Source: Xenophilus azovorans DSM 13620 | GTDB taxonomy: Bacteria > Pseudomonadota > Gammaproteobacteria > Burkholderiales > Burkholderiaceae_C | Direction of reading: 5' to 3' | DNA: 64,000 nucleotides | Assembly (NCBI RefSeq): GCF_000745855.1 | Contig: NZ_KN050766.1 | Location: 2,344 to 66,343, forward strand | In this document: positions 36,098-47,067 of the stretch, piece after piece | How positions within the stretch are numbered: the stretch's first letter is position 1 | Layout of the letters: each line of letters begins with the position of its first letter | Position numbers and translations under genes: made by a program | Notes under the pieces: model-generated | Seen by the model: only the letters and a program-made list of their open reading frames with translations | The model's database searches: none | Told to the model about the DNA's origin: nothing

Positions 36098-37227
36098 CCG
36101 CCGATGTAGCTCATCTCGACGCGGCGCGGCGCGGGCAAGCCGGCGTCGGCCGCGTGCAGGGCGCGCAACTCGGAGTAACGGTCCGCGCGGCCCTGCCAGA
36201 TGGCGGCGATGGTCGACTCCAGCACGTCGTCGCCGGCGCCGCCGCGCAGCAGGGGCTTGAGGTCGTGCCCCTGGCCGGCGAACAGGCACAGGTAGAGCCG
36301 CCCCTCGGTCGACAGGCGCGCGCGGCTGCAGTCGTGGCAGAAGGCGCGCGTCACGCTGCTGATGGTGCCGATCTCGCCGTCGCCGTCGGCATACGCCCAG
36401 CGCTGCGCGGTCTCGCCCGGCGCCGTGGCCTCCAGCGGCACCAGCGGGAAGTCGGCCGCGATGCGCTGCACCACCTCGGCCGAGGGCAGCACCTCGTCCA
36501 TGCGCCAGCCGTTGGTGGCGCCCACGTCCATGTACTCGATGAAGCGCAGCACCGAGCCCGTGCCGCGGAAGTGCCGCGCCATCGGCAGGATCTGCCCGTC
36601 GTTGACGCCGCGCTTGACCACCATGTTGACCTTGACCGGCCCCAGCCCGGTGGCCTGCGCCGCCTCGATGCCGGCCAGTACGTCGGCTACCGGGAAGTCC
36701 ACGTCGTTCATGCGCCGGAAGACGGCGTCGTCCAGCGCGTCCAGGCTCACCGTCACGCGGCGCAGCCCGGCGGCGGCCAGCGCCTGCGCCTTGCGCGCGA
36801 GCAGCGAGCCGTTGGTGGTCAGCGCGATGTCCAGCGGCTCGCCGGCCGGCGTGCGCAGCGCGGCCAACTGCGCGACCAGCGCCTCGATGTTCTTGCGCAG
36901 CAGCGGCTCGCCGCCGGTCAGCCGCAGCTTGCGCACGCCGCGGCGGGCGAACACCGCGGCCAGCCGCGCGATCTCCTCGAAGCTGAGCAGCGCGCCGTGC
37001 GGCAGGTAGCGGTAGTCCTTGTCGAACACCTCCTTGGGCATGCAGTAGCCGCAGCGGAAGTTGCAGCGGTCGGTGACGCTGATGCGCAGGTCGGTGAGCG
37101 GGCGCCCCAGCCGGTCATGCAGCAGGCCGTCGCCTTGGCCGCCGGCCGGGGGCAGGGCGGCCGGCAGCGCAGGCGCGGCGCGGCCGATGCGCTCGACGGG
37201 AATGGCGATCTCGCGGGGGGCGTTCAT
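36094..37227 (-). CDS. moaA: GTP 3',8-cyclase MoaA
   Basis: Radical SAM enzyme of 377 residues that performs the first step of molybdopterin synthesis from GTP with MoaC. The N-terminal cluster cysteines C55, C59 and C62 are in [10 protein letters not shown], and the second cluster is in [21 protein letters not shown]. The essential C-terminal double glycine is present (EMSYIGG). It has an N-terminal extension of about 30 residues. mobA is coupled downstream. Confidence 0.96.
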   Translation of the reverse strand: MNAPREIAIPVERIGRAAPALPAALPPAGGQGDGLLHDRLGRPLTDLRISVTDRCNFRCGYCMPKEVFDKDYRYLPHGALLSFEEIARLAAVFARRGVRKLRLTGGEPLLRKNIEALVAQLAALRTPAGEPLDIALTTNGSLLARKAQALAAAGLRRVTVSLDALDDAVFRRMNDVDFPVADVLAGIEAAQATGLGPVKVNMVVKRGVNDGQILPMARHFRGTGSVLRFIEYMDVGATNGWRMDEVLPSAEVVQRIAADFPLVPLEATAPGETAQRWAYADGDGEIGTISSVTRAFCHDCSRARLSTEGRLYLCLFAGQGHDLKPLLRGGAGDDVLESTIAAIWQGRADRYSELRALHAADAGLPAPRRVEMSYIGG

Positions 37228-37320
37228 GGGGTCGCCGCAATGTACCGCAGGGCCCGCGGCCGATATGGCCACAGGGCCTCCCGCGCGGCGCGGGACAACC
37301 CTGACTGGATCGGTGTCGTT

Positions 37321-37339
37321 GAGAATGACTATCATCCGC
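37321..37339 (+). promoter_or_regulatory. Fur box upstream of the sodA operon
   Basis: GAGAATGACTATCATCCGC matches 13 of 19 positions of the Fur consensus GATAATGATAATCATTATC, with the central palindrome well kept. It lies 66 bp before the next start codon and suggests repression by iron-loaded Fur. Confidence 0.75.
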
Positions 37340-37404
37340 GTAACGCCCGAGTACGCACATGCAGGCATGACGCAAAGGGCTCTTTGGTTCCAAGGAGCTT
37401 CGCC

Positions 37405-37904
37405 ATGCCCCCGTTCCCCGTTCTTCCTTCCGATCCGTCGGCCCCGTCCGAGGCCGGCGCGTGCCTGGCCCGCTGGGAGCAGCTGACCCGCCAGGCGCAC
37501 GAGGCGCAGGCCCGGCACCGGCTGGAACTGGCCCTGGCCGCCCAGGTGCAGGCCCTGTGGCTGGCCGAGGAACTGCTGGACGGCCCGCTGCTGGTGCAGC
37601 GCCCCGACGACTGCCTGGCCGCCCTGGTCGTCTCCCACCACAACCTGGCCGACCTGTACTGCCACCGCGGCCAGGCCGCGCAGCGATCGACCACCTGTGC
37701 CAGGCGCATGCGCTGCTGCTGCGCCTGGGCGGCGACGCGCACGTGCCGCCCGACGTGCGCCAGGCCGCCTGGCGCCACCTGCGCGAGGCCCGCGCCGAAC
37801 TGCTGGCCTGGCAGCGCGAGCGCAGGCCGGAGCCGGCCATCGAGGCCGCGCTGCACCTGCCTGGGCCGCTGCTGCAGGCCGGCCCGTCCATGCACCTTCA
37901 CTGA
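37405..37904 (+). pseudogene. frameshifted OrfX-like gene upstream of sodA
   Basis: A gene starting [20 protein letters not shown] after AAGGAGCTTCGCC stays open to about residue 93 ([17 protein letters not shown]). It then loses sense, while the next frame continues [20 protein letters not shown] and ends at 37904. Adding one G in GCGCAGCGATC near 37682-37686 restores a continuous protein of about 166 residues. This is either a real 1-bp deletion or a sequencing error. Pseudomonas has a comparable hypothetical gene, orfX, just before the Fur-controlled sodM, so a link to iron starvation is plausible; function unknown. Confidence 0.75.
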
Positions 37905-37926
37905 CACCCGCAACCCAAGGAGAACC

Positions 37927-38559
<633 letters not shown>

Positions 38560-38604
38560 CGCGCCGGTTCGCGCCCGATGCCGCCCCGCCAGGAGAGTGA
38601 ACCG

Positions 38605-39525
38605 ATGGACGAGACACCGACTGCCCGCAGCACGCAGCCGCCGCGCCCGCCGCTGACGGTCCGCGAATGGCTGGGCCTGGCCATCGTGGCCGCCGGCGCG
38701 CTGGTGCTGGCGGCGGAGTTCTGGCGCTTCGTCACGGCGCGCCCGGTGGTCTGGGATGCCCTGGTGGGCGGCTCGGCGGCCGCGCTGGCGACGGCCCTGG
38801 GCACGCTGCCGGTCATGTTCTCGCAGCGGCTGTCGGAGCGCGTGCAGGACACGCTGTTCGGCTTCGGCGCCGGCGTGATGCTGGCCGCCTGCGCCTTCTC
38901 GCTGATCATCCCGGGCCTGGAGGCGGCGCGCGCGCAGGGCATGGGCAGTGCATGGGCCGCCGGCGGCGTGATCGGCGCGTCCATCCTGCTGGGCGGCGCG
39001 GCGCTGATGCTGATGGACAGGCTGCTGCCGCACGAGCACTTCATCAAGGGCCGCGAGGGCATGGACGGGCAGGCGGTGCGCAAGCTGCGGCGCACCTGGC
39101 TGTTCGTCATCGCCATCGCGCTGCACAACCTGCCCGAGGGGCTGGCGATCGGCGTCGGCTACGCCGGCAACGACGGCCTGCGCGCCGACGCGCTGGCCAC
39201 CGGCATCGCCATCCAGGACGTACCGGAGGGCCTGGTGGTCGCCGTGGCGCTGCTGGCGGCCGGCTACCCGCGCGCGCTGGCGGTGGCGCTGGGCATGGCC
39301 TCGGGCCTGGTGGAGCCGCTGGGCGCGGTGCTCGGCGCGGCCGTCATCGGCTGGTCGGCCGCGCTGCTGCCCTGGGGCCTGGGCTTCGCGGCCGGTGCGA
39401 TGCTGTTCGTCATCAGCCACGAGATCATCCCCGAGTCGCACCGCAAGGGGCACGAGGCCTTCGCCACCAGCGGGCTGATGCTGGGCTTCGTGCTGATGAT
39501 GCTGCTGGACACGGCGCTGGGTTGA
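38605..39525 (+). CDS. ZIP family metal transporter
   Basis: Inner-membrane protein of 306 residues with about eight helices. The ZIP signature is in helices IV and [16 protein letters not shown] and the paired [12 protein letters not shown], with metal-binding His, Asn, Asp and Glu. A His/Glu segment [10 protein letters not shown] lies in the variable cytoplasmic loop. Relatives (ZupT, GufA) import zinc, iron or manganese. Position after Fur-controlled sodA suggests metal supply, possibly Mn, but this is inference. The start [10 protein letters not shown] follows AGGAGAGTGAACCG. Confidence 0.85.
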   Translation: MDETPTARSTQPPRPPLTVREWLGLAIVAAGALVLAAEFWRFVTARPVVWDALVGGSAAALATALGTLPVMFSQRLSERVQDTLFGFGAGVMLAACAFSLIIPGLEAARAQGMGSAWAAGGVIGASILLGGAALMLMDRLLPHEHFIKGREGMDGQAVRKLRRTWLFVIAIALHNLPEGLAIGVGYAGNDGLRADALATGIAIQDVPEGLVVAVALLAAGYPRALAVALGMASGLVEPLGAVLGAAVIGWSAALLPWGLGFAAGAMLFVISHEIIPESHRKGHEAFATSGLMLGFVLMMLLDTALG

Positions 39526-39655
39526 ACGGCGCGGCAATCTGCGGCTTTTTCATCGCTTCGGGCGCAGGATTGGCCGGCGGCGGCCCTGGGCTGGCTACGA
39601 TGGCCGCCCCGGGCCGCGCCGCGGCCCCGTTCCGCACTTGCGAGGATTGCCTGCC

Positions 39656-40354
39656 ATGAACGCTTCCGACTCCCTCACCGACGACCTCTTCAGCCAGTTG
39701 CTGCAGGGCGGTGCGCCGCAGCAGATCGCCGGCCAGATCGGCGCCGACGCGGACCAGACGCGCGACGCCATCGGCGCGGCGCTGCCGATGCTGCTCGGCG
39801 CGCTGGGCCGCAACGCCCAGCAGCCGCAGGGCGCGGCCGACCTGTTCGGCGCCCTGCAGCGCGACCATGCCGGCGAGGGCAGCATGGACCTGGGCAGCCT
39901 GCTGGGCGGCCTCATGGGCGGCGGCGCGGGCGCGGCGGCGGGCGGCATGGGCGGGCTGGGCGACCTGCTGGGCAGCGTGCTGGGCGGCGGCGGTGCGGCG
40001 GCCGGCCGTCAGCTCGACGGCGGCGGCATCCTGGGCCACATCTTCGGCGACGCCCAACCCCGCGCCGAGAGCGGCCTGGGCCAGGCGACCGGCCTGGGTG
40101 CCGGCCAGGCCGGCCAGCTGCTGAAGATCCTGGCGCCCATCGTCATGGCCTTCCTGGCCAAGCGGGCGAGCTCCGGCGGCATGGATGCCGGCAGCCTGGG
40201 CGGCATGCTGGGGCAGGAGTCCAGCCGCATCCAGAACCAGGGCGGCCTCGGCGGCGGCCTGCTGGGCGCGGTGCTGGACCAGAACGGCGACGGCCAACTC
40301 GACCTGGGCGACCTGCTCAAGATCGGCGGCAGCCTGCTGGGCGGGCGGCGCTGA
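39656..40354 (+). CDS. DUF937 family protein with EF-hand-like loop
   Basis: Gly/Ala-rich protein of 232 residues. DUF937 (PF06078) features are the N-terminal LFSQLLQGGAPQQIAGQIGA and IGAALPMLLGALGRNA, then a long low-complexity Gly/Leu region, LLKILAPIVMAFLAKR, and a C-terminal DQNGDGQLDLGD that resembles a calcium-binding EF-hand or dockerin loop. Secretion signals are not seen, and function is unknown. It ends at a strong intrinsic terminator. Confidence 0.8.
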   Translation: MNASDSLTDDLFSQLLQGGAPQQIAGQIGADADQTRDAIGAALPMLLGALGRNAQQPQGAADLFGALQRDHAGEGSMDLGSLLGGLMGGGAGAAAGGMGGLGDLLGSVLGGGGAAAGRQLDGGGILGHIFGDAQPRAESGLGQATGLGAGQAGQLLKILAPIVMAFLAKRASSGGMDAGSLGGMLGQESSRIQNQGGLGGGLLGAVLDQNGDGQLDLGDLLKIGGSLLGGRR

Positions 40355-40374
40355 CCGCTGCCGCAGCAAAGACA

Positions 40375-40398
40375 ACGGCGCCCTCGGGCGCCGTTTTT
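40375..40398 (+). terminator. intrinsic terminator after the DUF937 gene
   Basis: ACGGCGCCC (40375-40383), loop TC, GGGCGCCGT (40386-40394), then a run of T's to 40398. It lies between convergent genes. Confidence 0.9.
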
Positions 40399-40414
40399 CG
40401 TTGCGCGGGCGGTC

Positions 40415-41848
40415 TCAGCCGTGCCGCACCGCCACCGTCTTGAGCGTGGTGAAGCCGTACAGCGCCTCGAAGCCCTTCTCGCGCCCGTAGCCGGAGGACT
40501 TGACGCCGCCGAAGGGCAGCTCCACTCCGCCGCCGGCGCCGTAGTTGTTGATGAAGACCTGGCCGCTTCGCACCCGCTTGGCCATGCGGAACTGGCGCCC
40601 GCCGTCCTGCGTCCAGACGCCGGCCACCAGGCCGAACTGGGTGGCGTTGGCCAGCTCGACTGCTTCGTCCTCGCCCTGGAAGCTCATCGCGGCCAGCACC
40701 GGGCCGAAGACTTCCTCCTGTGCCAGACGGTGCTTGACGGGCACGTCGCGCAGCAGGGTGGGGGCCTGGTAGAAGCCGGTCTCAGGCGCTTCGTCGACGA
40801 CCTGGCCCTGCGCCACCACCGGGATGTCGGCCGCGTGAGCATCCGAGAGGAAATCCCACACCCGCTGCTGCTGGCTCTGGCGGATCAGCGGCCCCACGTC
40901 CAGATCCATCGCCGCCGGGCCCACGCGCAGCGCCTCGAAGGCCTTGGCCAGGCGCTCCAGCATCAGTTCGTAGATCTCGCGCTCGATCAGCACCCGCGAA
41001 CCGGCCGAGCAGGTCTGGCCCGCGTTCTGCACGATGGCGTTGATCACCACCGGCAGCGCGGCACCCAGGTCGGCGTCGGCGAAGATGATCTGCGGGCTCT
41101 TGCCGCCCAGCTCCAGCGTCACCGGGCAGTGCCGTTCGGCCGCCACCTGCTGGATCAGCGTGCCCACCTTCGGGCTGCCGGTGAAGCTGATGTGGTCGAT
41201 GCCCGGGTGCCGCGCCAGCGCGTCGCCCACCTCATGACCGTAGCCCGTCACGATGTTGATGGCGCCGGGCGGGAAGCCAGCCTCCGCCGCCAGCTGCGCC
41301 ACGCGGATCAGCGAAAGGCACGCGTCCTCGGCCGGCTTCACGACACAGCAGTTGCCCGCGGCCAGCGCCCCGCCCACGCTGCGGCCGAAGATCTGCATCG
41401 GGTAGTTCCAGGGAATGATGTGCCCCGTCACGCCGTGCGGCTCGCGCCAGGTGAAGACGCTGTAGCCCTCCTGGTAGGGGATCGTCTCGCCGTGCAGCTT
41501 GTCGCAGGCGCCGGCATAGAACTCGAAGTAGCGCACCAGCGCCAGCGCGTCGGCGCGGGCCTGCTTGGTCGGTTTGCCGCAGTCGCGCTGCTCCAGCGCC
41601 GTCAACTCGTCCGCATGCTCGGCCACCTTGCGCGACAAGGCGTACAGCAGGCGGCCGCGCTCGGCGGCGCTGAGTCGGCTCCAGGGCCCTTCGAAACATT
41701 CGCGCGCGGCCCGGACGGCGGCGTCGATGTCCGCCACGTTGCTGCGCTGCAGCTCGTCGAAGGGCTGGCCGTCGGAGGGGTCGAGCACGGGCAGGGTGCG
41801 GCCCGAAGCCGAGGGAACGTTCGTGTTGGCGATGTAGTTGAGCTGCAT
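40415..41848 (-). CDS. NAD(P)-dependent aldehyde dehydrogenase
   Basis: Enzyme of 477 residues that oxidises aldehydes to acids. Catalytic residues are N148 (IIPWNYPM), K171, E246 (VTLELGGKSP) and C280 (NAGQTCSAGSR); the Rossmann loop is SFTGSPKVGT (221-230). Similar to betaine- and gamma-aminobutyraldehyde-type dehydrogenases, but the substrate is not evident. It is convergent with the DUF937 gene and stands alone on its strand. Confidence 0.9.
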   Translation of the reverse strand: MQLNYIANTNVPSASGRTLPVLDPSDGQPFDELQRSNVADIDAAVRAARECFEGPWSRLSAAERGRLLYALSRKVAEHADELTALEQRDCGKPTKQARADALALVRYFEFYAGACDKLHGETIPYQEGYSVFTWREPHGVTGHIIPWNYPMQIFGRSVGGALAAGNCCVVKPAEDACLSLIRVAQLAAEAGFPPGAINIVTGYGHEVGDALARHPGIDHISFTGSPKVGTLIQQVAAERHCPVTLELGGKSPQIIFADADLGAALPVVINAIVQNAGQTCSAGSRVLIEREIYELMLERLAKAFEALRVGPAAMDLDVGPLIRQSQQQRVWDFLSDAHAADIPVVAQGQVVDEAPETGFYQAPTLLRDVPVKHRLAQEEVFGPVLAAMSFQGEDEAVELANATQFGLVAGVWTQDGGRQFRMAKRVRSGQVFINNYGAGGGVELPFGGVKSSGYGREKGFEALYGFTTLKTVAVRHG

Positions 41849-41975
41849 GGGGCCGGATTGTGCGGGAGGGCCGGCCGGCCTGCCGGCGCGGCCGGCGGCG
41901 ACAGACTCCCTCTTCCTGACGGGATTTTTTGCCGGGTCAAAGGCGGGTCTTGCAAAAAAGACCGAAAATCACCAC

Positions 41976-42350
41976 ATGCCGTGCATGAACGCCAATTCCA
42001 CACCACGTGCCGGGCGCGACCTGGCCGTGACGGCGACCCTCGCACGGTTGCTCGAGCGGCTGGAGCACAGCGTCCAACCCGTCGACCCGGTGCAGTATCG
42101 CTCCGTCGTGCTGCATCTGGTGCATGAGTTCGAGGACCTGCCCTCCGAAGAGCTCAAGCCTGTCCTGGACGCTTTTCCCGCCGCCTCCGAGCTCTACGAG
42201 AACCTTCATTACCAGCACGCCGGCCTGTGTCGTTCGGGCCTGGACAGCGCCATGGGCGCCGAACTCCAGGCGCGCCAGGTCATCGAGCGCGCCCGCGCGC
42301 AGGCGGCTGGACCCAACACGTCGAGGAAAGGGACCGATGTCCAGCACTGA
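41976..42350 (+). CDS. hypothetical protein, helical
   Basis: Protein of 124 residues (121 if the ATG at 41985 is used), not recognised. It is predicted mostly helical, with TLARLLERLEHS, YRSVVLHLVHEFEDLP and VLDAFPAASELYENLHYQHA; the last 25 residues are polar. No signal peptide or membrane segment is seen. Its end overlaps the next gene by 14 bp, so the pair is probably coupled. Confidence 0.7.
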   Translation: MPCMNANSTPRAGRDLAVTATLARLLERLEHSVQPVDPVQYRSVVLHLVHEFEDLPSEELKPVLDAFPAASELYENLHYQHAGLCRSGLDSAMGAELQARQVIERARAQAAGPNTSRKGTDVQH

Positions 42351-42570
42351 AGTCAAGACCACCGTCAGCGAGGGCGGCCTGCGCTACAAGTCCAAGGCGC
42401 CGGGCTCGCCGTTCAAGGCCTCGTCCTCGTTCAGCGGTGCCACCATGTCCTGCTTCCTGTGCGGCAAGCACCGCCCGCGCTCGCTGATGCAGACCAAACG
42501 CGTGCTGGGCAAGGCCCAGCCCGTGTGCGCACCCTCCTGCAAGGAACTGGACGAGCAGCTCAAGGGCTGA
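42337..42570 (+). CDS. small protein with a four-Cys, zinc-ribbon-like motif
   Basis: Protein of 77 residues. The middle holds MSCFLCGKHRPRSLM with CxxC, followed after about 30 residues by CAPSC, a spacing suited to metal binding, in a basic context (KTKRV-type residues). Function unknown. It has a good ribosome site (AGGAAAGGGACCG) and overlaps the preceding gene in another frame. Such tiny basic Cys-pair proteins may bind nucleic acid, but this is only a guess. Confidence 0.7.
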   Translation: MSSTEVKTTVSEGGLRYKSKAPGSPFKASSSFSGATMSCFLCGKHRPRSLMQTKRVLGKAQPVCAPSCKELDEQLKG

Positions 42571-42691
42571 GAGCGCCCGCCCCCGTCGGGGGAGTGAGAA
42601 CTATTGGCTGTCTACCCGTCGGTAGGCAAGTTGGCTACAGTTGGCAACAAAGAGGTGCCCATGGCACCACAGTGTTTTCCAAGGTGATTCA

Positions 42692-43270
42692 GTGGCCAAG
42701 ACACGCCAGGTGATCATGCAGGTCCTCACCCGCTCGGGTGAGGAATGGAACCATGTCGAGTTCACGCTCGACGACCACTTCGCCGAGCGCCTGCGCCAGC
42801 TGCGCACGCTGGTGCCGCCGCTCAACAACCTCAATCGCAACCGCGACCTGGTCATCGACAAGGTGCGCGTGCGGCTGCCTTCGGCGGTCTGGCGCTGCGG
42901 CGGGCCGGGCGAAGGGGCCACCGAGGTCGACGGCTCGTCGATCGTCGTCGCTGCGGAGGGCTTCTTCAACTGCGGCGGCAAGAAGCGCAGCAGCCGCGAG
43001 AAGCTGGTGACCTACACCTTCCCGATCGCGCGCCTGATCGAGCTGCACCTGGAGCGGCCCGACGGCGAGGCCTTCTTCCTGCGCAACGGCCTGTTCACCA
43101 ACGACGAGCCGGCCCATTCGTCCGCCGGGCGCTGGGTGGCCTCGCTGCACGTGCCCGAGCAGGCAGCCGTTCCGGTCACGGATTTCGACACGATGCCCGG
43201 ATCGCCCGTGCCGCTGGCGCACCCCCGGCGCTCGGAGGACGGGCCCGCGCCGGTGCGCGTGCTCAACTGA
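42692..43270 (+). CDS. hypothetical protein
   Basis: Protein of 192 residues with no family I can name. It opens VAKTRQVIMQVLTRSGEEWN from a GTG preceded by AAGGTG; longer in-frame starts (ATG at 42641 or 42661) are less likely. It appears to be a mixed alpha/beta soluble protein with LNRNRDLVIDKVRVRLP and TYTFPIARLIELHL. The C-terminal 30 residues are Pro-rich and disordered-looking. It overlaps the convergent SnoaL-like gene by 8 bp. Confidence 0.6.
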   Translation: MAKTRQVIMQVLTRSGEEWNHVEFTLDDHFAERLRQLRTLVPPLNNLNRNRDLVIDKVRVRLPSAVWRCGGPGEGATEVDGSSIVVAAEGFFNCGGKKRSSREKLVTYTFPIARLIELHLERPDGEAFFLRNGLFTNDEPAHSSAGRWVASLHVPEQAAVPVTDFDTMPGSPVPLAHPRRSEDGPAPVRVLN

Positions 43271-43652
43271 GCGTCGGCGCGGCGGGGCCAGGCCGCATCT
43301 GGGCCGGGTCGTAGAAAAACTCCTCCTGCGCGATGCGGTCGCCTTCCCAGCGCTGCCAGGCCAGTTCCTCCAGCCGCGTGCGGCGGCCGTCCTTGCCGGT
43401 GAACTCGAACACCCAGCGCACCACCACGTGGTCGCCCTGGACGAACACCGGCCGCACGCAGGTGGTCTCGACGCGGGCCGTGCGGTCGAGCACGGCCCGT
43501 TCGTGGGCCATCAGCACTTCGCGCCCGCGCCGGGGCTCGGCCTGGTTCTCGCGCATGGAGGCATCCGCGGCATAGAAGTCCTCGATCGCCTTCACGTGGT
43601 CGCCGCCCTCGACGGCGGCGATGAAGGCCTCGACGCGTTCGATGCTCGGCAC
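43263..43652 (-). CDS. SnoaL/NTF2-like protein
   Basis: Protein of 129 residues with the NTF2-like cone fold pattern: VEAFIAAVEGGDHVKAIEDF, YAADASMRENQAEPRRGR, then beta strands VVVRWVFEFTGKDGR. Members act as small isomerases, hydrolases or ligand-binding proteins; the ligand is unknown. The start is GTG at 43652. It lies 10 bp downstream of hppA and is probably co-transcribed. Confidence 0.75.
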   Translation of the reverse strand: MPSIERVEAFIAAVEGGDHVKAIEDFYAADASMRENQAEPRRGREVLMAHERAVLDRTARVETTCVRPVFVQGDHVVVRWVFEFTGKDGRRTRLEELAWQRWEGDRIAQEEFFYDPAQMRPGPAAPTLS

Positions 43653-43662
43653 GGCGTCCGGC

Positions 43663-45792
<2,130 letters not shown>

Positions 45793-46052
45793 GCCACGAA
45801 TCTCCTCGGTTGTTTGCACACAAACAGAAGCGGAGACGCCAGCATCCAGCCCGGTGTGCAACGCGATGGGCCGATGCTGCCGCCGCGTTGCTTCCTCGAG
45901 CCCCTGTGCGCGGACAGGGTGCCGATTGGCCAACGCGACGAATTTACCGTCAAAACCGTGACATCGTGCGGGGGCCGTGTGGCACGGTCGCTAAACTCCG
46001 GGTTTGTCCCCATGCGGCCGCGGCCGTGCCTTCCCACCAAAGACAACACATC

Positions 46053-46580
46053 ATGGCTTTCGACAAAGTCTCCCCCGGCAAGAAGCTCCCCGACGAATTC
46101 AACGTGGTCATCGAGATCCCGATGAACGCGGATCCGATCAAGTACGAAGTGGACAAGGAGTCCGGCGCGATCTTCGTGGACCGCTTCATGACCACCGCCA
46201 TGTACTACCCGACCAACTACGGCTACGTGCCGCAGACGCTGTCGGGCGACGGCGACCCGGTGGACGTGCTGGTGATCACGCCGTACCCGCTGCATCCGGG
46301 CGTGGTGGTGACCTGCCGCGCGCTGGGCATCCTGAAGATGGAAGACGAGGCGGGCATCGACGGCAAGGTGCTGGCCGTGCCCACCGACAAGATCCTGCCG
46401 ATCTACAGCCACTGGAAGAAGGTGGACGACGTGAACCCGATGCGCCTGAAGGCCATCAGCCACTTCTTCGAGCACTACAAGGACCTGGAAGCCGGCAAGT
46501 GGGTCAAGGTGCTCGGCTGGGAAGGCGTGGAGGCCGCCCACAAGGAGATCGCCGACGGCGTGGCCGCCTACAAGAAGTAG
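46053..46580 (+). CDS. ppa: soluble inorganic pyrophosphatase, family I
   Basis: Cytosolic Mg-dependent enzyme of 175 residues that splits pyrophosphate. The signature is [11 protein letters not shown] with D66, D68 and D71; other active-site residues are in [18 protein letters not shown] and [10 protein letters not shown]. Length matches the hexameric bacterial type. It is divergent from hppA over a 260-bp intergenic region with no ORF, which must hold both promoters. It ends at a clear terminator. Confidence 0.97.
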   Translation: MAFDKVSPGKKLPDEFNVVIEIPMNADPIKYEVDKESGAIFVDRFMTTAMYYPTNYGYVPQTLSGDGDPVDVLVITPYPLHPGVVVTCRALGILKMEDEAGIDGKVLAVPTDKILPIYSHWKKVDDVNPMRLKAISHFFEHYKDLEAGKWVKVLGWEGVEAAHKEIADGVAAYKK

Positions 46581-46592
46581 GAAGACCAAAGG

Positions 46593-46618
46593 AAAAGAGC
46601 GCCGAGGCGCTCTTTTTT
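46593..46618 (+). terminator. intrinsic terminator of ppa
   Basis: AAAAGAGCGCC, GA loop, GGCGCTCTTTTTT: a 7-bp GC stem (46597-46603 with 46606-46612) and a six-T tail. The A-run before the stem may let it work for the convergent FHA gene too. Confidence 0.9.
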
Positions 46619-46628
46619 CATGGCGGCC

Positions 46629-47015
46629 TCAGCCGCCGGGCCGGGACGCCGGCCTCTGCCGTTCCGGTTGGCTCAACCTGCCGGGCGCGGCGACCAGGCG
46701 CAAGGCTTCCGCGGCGTCCAGTTCGCGGTCGCTGAAAAGGATGCGCAGCGTGCATTCGGCCACGCGCAACCGGTCGCCGTCCGCCAGCGCGCACTGCGTG
46801 ATGCGCTTGCCGTTGACGAAGGTGCCGTTGTGGCTGTCGAGGTCGCTCAGGCGCAGGGTGTCGCCTGCCTGCTCGAGCAGCGCATGGCGGCGGCTGACCA
46901 GCGGGTCGTCGATCACCAGGTCGCAGCCCGGCATGCGGCCGATGCTGAACGGCAGGCCGTTCACCGGCGCTTGCCGGGTGCTTCCGTCGGGCAGGAGGAG
47001 GATCAGGCGGGGCAT
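46629..47015 (-). CDS. FHA domain protein
   Basis: Single forkhead-associated domain of 128 residues that should bind phosphothreonine peptides. Core residues are G26-R27 (FSIGRMPGCDLVI), S41-R42-R43-H44 and N63-G64-T65 (DSHNGTFVNG). The C-terminal 40 residues are polar and unassigned. No kinase is nearby. It is downstream of the DUF482 gene on the same strand. The start MPRLILLLPD was chosen over one 7 codons upstream. Confidence 0.88.
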   Translation of the reverse strand: MPRLILLLPDGSTRQAPVNGLPFSIGRMPGCDLVIDDPLVSRRHALLEQAGDTLRLSDLDSHNGTFVNGKRITQCALADGDRLRVAECTLRILFSDRELDAAEALRLVAAPGRLSQPERQRPASRPGG

Positions 47016-47067
47016 GGCATGGGGCCGGAGCGGCATCCGATTGTGGTCCAGCCGATGCGCCCCTGCA

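Noticed and set aside
37228-37404. Possible molybdenum-cofactor riboswitch upstream of moaA
   Set aside because: The 177-bp region shows a Fur box but no recognisable Moco aptamer pattern on the moaA strand.
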